NCBI GenBank assembly: GCA_017508895.1 | Contig: JAFWRA010000090.1 | Coordinates: 1 to 28,247, forward strand | Reading direction: 5' to 3' | Length of the DNA stretch: 28,247 nt | Origin: Bacteroidales bacterium | GTDB taxonomy: Bacteria; Bacteroidota; Bacteroidia; Bacteroidales; F082 | Shown: in pieces, positions 5,826 through 13,100 of the stretch | How the letters are laid out: the number at the start of each line of letters is the position of its first letter | Numbering within the stretch: position 1 is the first letter of the stretch | Made by a program: the position numbers and the translations under genes | The notes under the pieces: generated by a model | The model's input: the letters and a program-made list of their open reading frames with translations, nothing else | Told to the model about the DNA's origin: nothing | Databases searched by the model: none

Positions 5826-8024
5826 ATGAATAACGTAAAAAACACTCTTAAAAGTGCTCACAACAGGTCCAGCATAGCCATCCTCATCACAGCGGCAGCA
5901 CTTATGTTATTGATTTCGGCCATCCAGCAGTATTCTGCACGCAAGCAAATCCGCAATGATTTGGAGCGTAACGCCGAAATAGAGTTGGTCATCAAGTCTA
6001 TTGCTGTCAAGCATTCACTTGAAGATGTGGAACTTGCGCTGAGAAACCGCAATTGGGAATTCGAGCAGTTTCTCCCCTATCCTGATTCTTTGTTTGCCAT
6101 CACGCGCCGCATAGTGGAACAGAACCCCGACTTCGACGGTTGTTGCATCGCCGTGGTTCCCAACTACTACCCAGAAAAAGGCCGTTTGTTTGAGCCATAT
6201 ACTGTAAGGCGCGGTGATTCTATAGAAACCGTTCAACTTGCTTCAGAGGAACATGACTATAGCAAAAACAAGGATTTCATTTTGGCGGCTAAGAACGACA
6301 GCTCTTTTTGGGGCGAACCCTATCCTGACGAAAGCGACCCGAAAGTGACGCTTATCACCTATACTTTCCCCATCCACGATGAGTTTGGGGACATTGCAGC
6401 CGTCGTCGGCGTTGACTATAATGCTGAAGAGCTCGGCAAAATGTTGAATGCCAGACATATGTTCCCTTCTTCCTACCACATTCTGATTTCAGGCCAGGGT
6501 AAACTGATATGCGGTCCGGAAGAGGTCGGAAACACACATCAACTTGCGGAGGAAACCCTTGACATGATTAACGACAGCACCTTTGAGCGCCATGCCAGTT
6601 CTACGGGACATTCCACACTCTTGTCCTTTATCGACAACGAAGACGGCTCAAAAGGTTATGTGTTTTATAGTTCGCCCAAAAGCATAAAACCATGGAGGAT
6701 TGCTGTAGTCAATTATGACGATGAAGTGTTTGAGCCTTTGATAAAAATCCGATGGAGAGACCTGCTGTTGACTATGGCTGGTCTGCTGGTTCTTGCCTTC
6801 ATTGTCCAGCGTTCCGCCAAGAACATCTCTAAGCTGCAACAGGCCACTATCGAGCGGGAACACATTGACAGTGAGTTGAATATCGCACGAAAAATCCAAA
6901 TGGACATGTTGCCCAAAGGTGAAAAAACCGCATTGCGCGACGACTGCGATGTGGTCGGATTGCTAGATCCAGCCAGGATGGTGGGCGGCGACCTTTACGA
7001 CCATTTTATCCGTGACGAGAAACTGTATTTTTGCATTGGAGATGTGAGTGGAAAAGGTGTTCCCGCCGCCTTGGTGATGGCCGTGGCGCACACACTATTT
7101 CGTTCAATATCAGCACATGAGAGCAATCCAGCCCGCATCATGCAGGCATTGAACGAGACCTCTTGTCAGCGCAACGAGCAAAACATGTTCGTCACCATGT
7201 TCATCGGCGTGCTCGATTTGCCGACGGGACGTTTGCGCTATTGCAATGCCGGCCATGACAAACCTTTCGTTATCGGTGAGGAAACCAAGCAATTACCAGC
7301 CAAGCCTCATCTGCCTTTGGGCGTGATGGACAATATGATTTACACCACTCAGGAAACTGTGTTGCTGTCGGGCGAGAGTCTATTCCTTTACACCGATGGC
7401 CTGACTGAAGCAATGAACGAAAGCCACGAACAGTTCGGGTTGAAACGTGTTGAAAAGGGACTTAGGGTTTGTATTGGAAAAGAATCCAATACATCGGAAA
7501 AGCTTATTCGGATTATGACAAATCGGGTGAACGCCTTTGTCGACGGTGCCGAGCAAAGCGACGACCTCACCATGCTTGCCATCCATTACACGCCACAGGA
7601 GAAGTCTATCATCTTTTTCGAAACCCTCACATTTATTAATAAGGTGAGTGAAATCACGAAACTCAATGCGTTTGTGAAGTCGGCAACAACTGCCCTGAAC
7701 ATGGAAACAGGGCTTGCCAACCAAATTAAGCTGGCTGTCGAAGAAGCTGTTACCAATATTATTGATTACGCCTATCAAAATGGTACTGAGGGCAATATAA
7801 GCGTAACCATTGAGGCTGATGAGAGCCGTATACGATTCATCCTTACAGATTCGGGTGCAGAATTTGACCCCACAAGCGTGAGTAAGGCCGACACTACCCT
7901 CAGTGTGGAGGAGCGACCCATTGGCGGCTTGGGTGTCTTCCTAGTCCGCAACCTGATGGACAGCATCAACTATGAGCGCGTTGACGGGAAGAATGTGCTT
8001 CGGATGGAGAAGAGGTATGCTTGA
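5826..8024 (+). CDS. Membrane sensor: Cache-like domain + SpoIIE/PP2C phosphatase + RsbW-like ATPase
   Basis: A 732-residue fusion. Transmembrane helix 1 is at about 15-34 and helix 2 at about 311-328; the roughly 275 residues between them look like a periplasmic Cache-type sensor (VTLITYTFPIHDEFGDIAAVVGVDYN at about 174-199). After a short coiled segment, residues 350-590 are a SpoIIE/RsbU phosphatase with metal-binding motifs GGDLYD (387-392), GDVSGKG (405-411), TDGLTEA (523-529) and SDDLT (578-582). Residues 600-732 are a GHKL ATPase of the anti-sigma-kinase type, with N-box EEAVTNIIDYAY (639-650) and the GGLGVFLV lid (700-707). Such proteins set the phosphorylation state of a STAS protein and so free or trap a sigma factor or other target. 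Phosphatase and kinase-like parts on one chain could make it a two-way switch. No STAS gene adjoins it; the only one in the window is at 15845-16147. The ATG lies 6 bases after mnmE. Confidence 0.9.
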   Translation: MNNVKNTLKSAHNRSSIAILITAAALMLLISAIQQYSARKQIRNDLERNAEIELVIKSIAVKHSLEDVELALRNRNWEFEQFLPYPDSLFAITRRIVEQNPDFDGCCIAVVPNYYPEKGRLFEPYTVRRGDSIETVQLASEEHDYSKNKDFILAAKNDSSFWGEPYPDESDPKVTLITYTFPIHDEFGDIAAVVGVDYNAEELGKMLNARHMFPSSYHILISGQGKLICGPEEVGNTHQLAEETLDMINDSTFERHASSTGHSTLLSFIDNEDGSKGYVFYSSPKSIKPWRIAVVNYDDEVFEPLIKIRWRDLLLTMAGLLVLAFIVQRSAKNISKLQQATIEREHIDSELNIARKIQMDMLPKGEKTALRDDCDVVGLLDPARMVGGDLYDHFIRDEKLYFCIGDVSGKGVPAALVMAVAHTLFRSISAHESNPARIMQALNETSCQRNEQNMFVTMFIGVLDLPTGRLRYCNAGHDKPFVIGEETKQLPAKPHLPLGVMDNMIYTTQETVLLSGESLFLYTDGLTEAMNESHEQFGLKRVEKGLRVCIGKESNTSEKLIRIMTNRVNAFVDGAEQSDDLTMLAIHYTPQEKSIIFFETLTFINKVSEITKLNAFVKSATTALNMETGLANQIKLAVEEAVTNIIDYAYQNGTEGNISVTIEADESRIRFILTDSGAEFDPTSVSKADTTLSVEERPIGGLGVFLVRNLMDSINYERVDGKNVLRMEKRYA

Positions 8025-8123
8025 GTGGATTTCATTCCATCACTTCAAAATACGACCTTTTTCCCTTTCCGCAAGTATTTTGCCGAAAGATATGTTTTTT
8101 CTTCCCGAAAAGCCACTTTTTTG

Positions 8124-8131
8124 TACTTTTG
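8124..8131 (+). promoter_or_regulatory. -7 box of the TPR-TM-AraC regulator gene
   Basis: TACTTTTG matches TAnnTTTG and lies 26 bases before the ATG at 8158, giving a predicted leader of about 20 bases. No clear -33 TTG was found at the right distance, so the promoter may need an activator. The box supports the ATG at 8158 over an earlier in-frame start at 7972, which would lie inside the upstream gene. Confidence 0.5.
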
Positions 8132-8157
8132 CGCCCAGAAAGAACAAAAGTGTGGAC

Positions 8158-9879
8158 ATGAGAAACTTGCTATATATCATTTTGTTAGCAATTACGATGG
8201 CACTTACTGGATGTGCTTCAGAAGGTGCAGACGATGCCGCCCTTTCAGATTCCGAATACACCGAGGCAACAGCCATGAGCGTCCACCTCGCCGAGCCGGA
8301 GCGGGCACTGACCATCATCGACTCCGCTGTCATCGTCGGCAACCTCTCAAGGCCACGTGCCGAGTACCTCAATGCTGTGACACAGTACGGCGGCTTGGAC
8401 AACATGCCCTTAGCCCGTCAGACCTGCCTCGACTTGCTGGAACACAAGGAGGCACTCACCGACACCCTCACTCTCGAACAGACCTATATCCTGCTGGCAA
8501 GCATCGAAAAGTCGTCGTGCAACTACGCCGCCGTCATCCGTTACGCCACCGAGGCTTCACGCCTTGCCCACGCCTCCGGCCGCTACCACGTCGTGGGCAA
8601 GATGGAGGGCTATATCGCTCATGCCCAGGCCTTGACCGGCCACACCAACGAAGGCATCGACCGCTTGCAGGGCGTCATCGAGGAACTGCGCCAGATGAAC
8701 AACTTCGACGGCGTAACGTCCTATCACAGCGCATCAAAGAACCTGCTCCACATACTGAACGACAACGGCCGTTTCGATGAGATGGTGACTGTTTGCGAGG
8801 CCATGCTTAGTTGTTACGACGAGTTGGAGCAGCATCCCGAGCGTTTCAGCATCGACAAGGAGGGCTTCGACCCCGCCGAGTTTGTCGACTTCGCCCGAGG
8901 CCAGACATTGGCCTTCCTCACCATCGCCTACGCCGAGCAGGGCAACATCGCCAAGGGCCTTGAGGCCGAGGATGCTGTGTTTCGTACGCGGTGGAGCCAG
9001 TCGCCCGACTGCGACCTGATGTTGGTCAGCGCCTATCACCGCTTGGGGCAGTTCGACCGCTTCGACCAGGCCATGGACCGCATTGATGCCGAGATGATAG
9101 CGCGGGGCGACACCCTCAATGCCAACTACTACACAGGCCTACAGCTGCGCAGCGCCGCCGCTGAGATGCGTGGCCGCTACGCCGATGCCCTCCACTACAC
9201 CCATCGGGCCTCCGTCATCCAAGACAGCCTTGAATACTACAACCAACGTGAACAGCTCAACGAGCTTGCCACCGTCTATCACCTGCAGGAAGAGCGTTTG
9301 GCCCGTCAGCAGAAAGAGTCGGAGGCACGCACCTACCGCATCGTCGCCGTTGGTACCATGCTGCTGCTCCTGCTGACGGCCTTCATCCTTTGGCGCGTGC
9401 ACCGCGACAACCGCCTTCTCACCGAGAAGAACCGTAGGCTCTACCAACTGTACAATGAGCACGAGGAGCATAAAGAGCAGGGTGTGGAGGACACTGTGGG
9501 TGTGGAAGCCGACGCGCAACACCCGTCTTTCAACGTGCAACTGTACGAGCGTCTTTGCACGCTGATGGAAGACCCTGCCGTCTTCACCGACCCCAACGCC
9601 AACCACGAGACGCTGGCCCGCCTCGTCGGCACCAACTATAAATATGTGTACGACGCCCTGCACGAGTGTGCCGACACGACACCCTCCGACTTCATCAACC
9701 ATTACCGCATCCGCCACGCTGCCGCGCTCCTCACCACTACCGACCAGCCGGTGGGCCTCATCGCCGATGAGTGCGGCATCGCCAGCCGTCCCACCTTTAA
9801 CCGTCTCTTCCGCGAGCATTATTCCATGACCCCCACCGAATACCGCAACGCTGCAAAACAGACCTCTGTAACCATCTGA
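8158..9879 (+). CDS. Membrane-bound TPR-AraC transcriptional regulator
   Basis: A 573-residue regulator. The N terminus MRNLLYIILLAITMALTGCASEG is a lipoprotein-type signal with a candidate lipidated C19. Residues 40-390 are helical, with tetratricopeptide-like repeats (for example QTYILLASIEKSSCNYAAVI; RGRYADALHYTHRASVIQD). One transmembrane helix lies at about 393-413 (IVAVGTMLLLLLTAFILW), then a charged coiled segment and a C-terminal AraC/XylS double helix-turn-helix (about 475-570, ending FNRLFREHYSMTPTEYRNA). This suggests periplasmic TPRs that sense a ligand or protein and a cytoplasmic DNA-binding end, a layout seen in Bacteroidales. If C19 is lipidated the chain would be anchored twice, which is unusual. 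The gene is GC-rich compared with its left neighbours. The next gene downstream, the large surface protein, is a reasonable target. Confidence 0.85.
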   Translation: MRNLLYIILLAITMALTGCASEGADDAALSDSEYTEATAMSVHLAEPERALTIIDSAVIVGNLSRPRAEYLNAVTQYGGLDNMPLARQTCLDLLEHKEALTDTLTLEQTYILLASIEKSSCNYAAVIRYATEASRLAHASGRYHVVGKMEGYIAHAQALTGHTNEGIDRLQGVIEELRQMNNFDGVTSYHSASKNLLHILNDNGRFDEMVTVCEAMLSCYDELEQHPERFSIDKEGFDPAEFVDFARGQTLAFLTIAYAEQGNIAKGLEAEDAVFRTRWSQSPDCDLMLVSAYHRLGQFDRFDQAMDRIDAEMIARGDTLNANYYTGLQLRSAAAEMRGRYADALHYTHRASVIQDSLEYYNQREQLNELATVYHLQEERLARQQKESEARTYRIVAVGTMLLLLLTAFILWRVHRDNRLLTEKNRRLYQLYNEHEEHKEQGVEDTVGVEADAQHPSFNVQLYERLCTLMEDPAVFTDPNANHETLARLVGTNYKYVYDALHECADTTPSDFINHYRIRHAAALLTTTDQPVGLIADECGIASRPTFNRLFREHYSMTPTEYRNAAKQTSVTI

Positions 9880-10199
9880 TATTTCGTTTTTTAAAAATTT
9901 GATACATCTTTTTCAAGTAATGAAACATCACTTTTTTGGGGTTTTATTACTTTTGAACCCGTTTTTTAATGAGTAGATGAGCAGAATTAGTTTACCTATA
10001 GGGACGATGACTTGTGACTATGACAATGACCACCTCAACCAAGAGCTGAAATTTCAGCATTTCTGTGAAAGCGGTCATGGTCATAGTCAATGGTCATAGT
10101 AAAAAGTCCCGTGTCAAAAATCATGTAGTTTAATTTTGAACACCTACTAGAATTTTGAATTTTAAATCTTGAATCTTTAAATTTTAAATCTTAAATATC
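9880..10199 (+). other. 320-base gap with inverted GACTATGAC repeats and candidate promoters
   Basis: No gene was seen. Two boxes match TAnnTTTG: TACTTTTG at 9948-9955 and TAATTTTG at 10131-10138, the second about 60 bases before the surface-protein ATG. Between them lies an inverted repeat (GACTATGACAATGACC at 10016-10031 against 10073-10088, 15 of 16 pairs) that encloses a perfect 14-base palindrome GCTGAAATTTCAGC (10045-10058) and is followed by another GGTCATAG at 10092-10099. The three GGTCATAG-type half-sites are candidate operators for the adjacent AraC regulator; a cruciform or RNA structure is also possible. The last 50 bases are an AT-rich leader repeat. Confidence 0.6.
10169..10199 (+). 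repeat. AT-rich leader repeat, copy B
   Basis: This matches the leader of the DUF3127 gene (3892-3921) at 28 of 30 positions and runs directly into the ATG at 10200. The AT-rich word repetition extends leftward to about 10151. Shared leaders before unrelated genes point to a dispersed sequence with a possible role in translation initiation. Confidence 0.7.
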
Positions 10200-13100
10200 A
10201 TGCAACACAAATTTACACCAACAACGCATCTGAAAAGCGCAGCCCTCACCCTGCTCGCGCTCATCTTGGCTTGCGCAACGGCGTGGGCAGAAACCGAAAC
10301 CGTCAGTTCAGACAACTTCTCTGTCAACGCTGACGGCACGGAATACACCATTCACAATGCCACAGGTTGGGGCGAGTTCTGCGCTGCCTTGCTGGACAAC
10401 GCCACCTACAACCACTTCAGCGGCAAGACCGTGAAACTCGATGCCAACATCAGCATCACGCAATCGGCGGGCAGCGCGGGCCACGAGTTCATGGGCACCT
10501 TCGACGGCGATGGAAAGACACTCACCGTCGACATCACCGAAACCACGACGCAGGGCACCGCACCCTTCCGCGAAATCAAAGGCGCTACCATCCAAAATCT
10601 CGTTGTGACGGGCAGCGTCGTCGGCACCACACACGCCGCCGGATTGGTGGGCTTCGCCCGTGGCGACAATGCCAACACCGTGAACACCATCACCAACTGC
10701 AAGGTGGCCACCAATGTCACCGTCACCACCCCAAACAGTGCTGGCAACTACCACTGCGGCGGTGTCGTGGGTCACGCCTTCCACTGCACCCTCAACATGA
10801 GCAACACCGTCTATTGCGGTAACATCACCAACAGCGGCAACTATGTGGGCGGCTTGCAAGGCTGGAGCGACGGCAACACCATCAATTTCAGTCACTGCCT
10901 CTTCGTCGGCTCGTACAGCGGCACCGCCTCGTTCCATCCTGTGGCCGTGCGCAACAGAGACAATGCCACCACGGCCAACGTCAGCCATGTTTACTACACC
11001 GTAACGCCCACGCTGACCAACAGCAGCTTTATCGCCGCCGACGGCACCAAGACCATCAGCCGCGCCACCGCCCCGGCTACAATAGGCGACCAGACACAGA
11101 GCCTCAACTTCATGAGTACCACCATCTATCAGAACGGCATCTGCTACAACGACCTCTACTATGCCACTATTGGACTGCCTTCCGGCGGCACCGACATCTA
11201 CCTTATTGATAATGCCGATGACTGGCTCTACTTCTGCGAGATGCTCAACGACAACGACACGTGGAACCGCTTCAGCGGCAAGACCGTGAAACTTGGCGCG
11301 GACATCAGCGTCAGCCGCATGGCGGGCAACGTGAACCACGACTTCTGCGGCACCTTCGACGGGCAGAACAATACGCTTACCTTCACCGCTACCGCCACCG
11401 ACAACTACTGCGCCCCCTTCCGCTACGTGCAAGGCAACAGCAACACCGACCACGCCGTCATCCAAAACCTGAACGTGGTGAGCAACATCACCGCCGCCGA
11501 CTATCGCCACCCCGCCGGACTCATCGCCCTGCAGAGCGGCTATGTAGATGTGACTGACTGCAACGCCGTGGTAAACATCAACTGCACCAAGGGCACCAAC
11601 AACCCCCATGACCTCTATCCCACTGGCCTCGTCAGCCAGTCGAACAATACTGGCTCGCTGACCGTCAGCGGTTGCACCGTCAGTGGCACCATCAGCACCG
11701 ACGGCAAGTACGCCGCCGGAATGGTCGGCATCGTGCAAAGCTCGGCCAGCATCACCAACAGCGTGAGCAGCGTCACCATCAACAGCAGCACCAGCGGCGA
11801 CGGCACCCACAGCGGATTCGTCGCTTCGTTAGTATCAGATCGCCAGCTCACCATCGAGGGCTGCGTGTTCAACGGCAAGATAGTCACCACCAACGGCACC
11901 ACCAACTGCGGCGGCTTCTTGGGCCACAACAACACGAACGGCGGCACGGGAGCCACCATCACCAACTGCCTCTACGCCCCTGCAGCCGACCCCAACACCG
12001 TGAGCACGGGCTGCGCCACCTTCGGACGCAACGTGAACAGCGACCTCATCAACAACTGCTACTACACCACCGCACTCGGCGACGCACAAGACGCACAAGG
12101 CACACAAACCTACAGCATCAGCGGCGGCAATTATGTCACCGTGGGAAACGCTGGCACTGCCAGCAGTAGTTACGCCGTCAGTGGGCTGGATTTCTACAGC
12201 GTGGGCCTCAAATACGGCGACGTGCTCTATGCTGCCGAAAACGACGAGGTGAGCCTCACGTTGGGCAACACAGTGCCTGAAGGCTATTTCTTAGGCTACA
12301 GCGCAAGCCCCACAGAAGCCACTTTGAGCGGCAGCGGAAACCCCTACACCCTCACCATGCCCGACGCGGATGTTGTCATCACAGCCAACACGAACTTTCC
12401 TTCTGTCAGCTACATTGATGAGAACGGCGAAACGCAGCATTGCACCGACTACATCTGGCTCACCGGCACCGAAACCACCCTTGGCGCAGCAGGCCAAGAA
12501 ACATACTGTGTCGTGCATAGCACCCTCAACTACTCCCAAAGCATTCAGCTTTTGGGCAACACCCACATCATCCTCTGCGACGGCGCAGCCATGAACATCG
12601 GCAGCAGTGACAGCCCTGTGTCGGGATCATCATTTCAAGAACAAGTGGGATTCTACGGTGGTGATATTACATACAATTTGTCCCTCTATGCACAAAGCGG
12701 CAACACCGGAGCACTCACCATCTATTCCCAATCGTGTTCATTCTATGTCAAGGACCTCACCATTGCCGGTGGCAACGTGAACACTACTTCACTATCCAGT
12801 GTCCCAGTTATTGGTTGTGATAACCTTACTGTTCGCCGCAGCTCGTTGGAGGTCCATGCAAATTATTACGCTGCCATTCAAGCCAACAATGATGTTACTT
12901 TAAGCAACGTTACTGCCAACCTTAATTCGTCAAATAGCGTTGGTCTTGTTTGTTCAAATTTCACTGTTGACCACAGCCAGTTGACGGTCACTGCTCGCTA
13001 TCAAGCAATCCAGGCAAACGTCATCACTCTCGGCTGCACCGCCGCCACTGATTTTATCAAGGCAACGTGTACCAGTTCATTAACCGATAGCTACTACGGC

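Noticed and set aside
7972..8157. In-frame 62-codon N-terminal extension of the AraC regulator
   Set aside because: It would overlap the end of the sensor gene, hide the signal peptide and span the -7 box at 8124-8131.
8025..8780. 251-codon frame overlapping the AraC regulator
   Set aside because: It is rich in Arg/His/Pro with no domain; it is the +1 shadow of the regulator.
10308..11810. 500-codon antisense frame opposite the surface protein
   Set aside because: Its Ala/Val/Gly-rich low-complexity translation mirrors the Thr/Asn/Gly codons of the real gene; there is no promoter, start context or domain.
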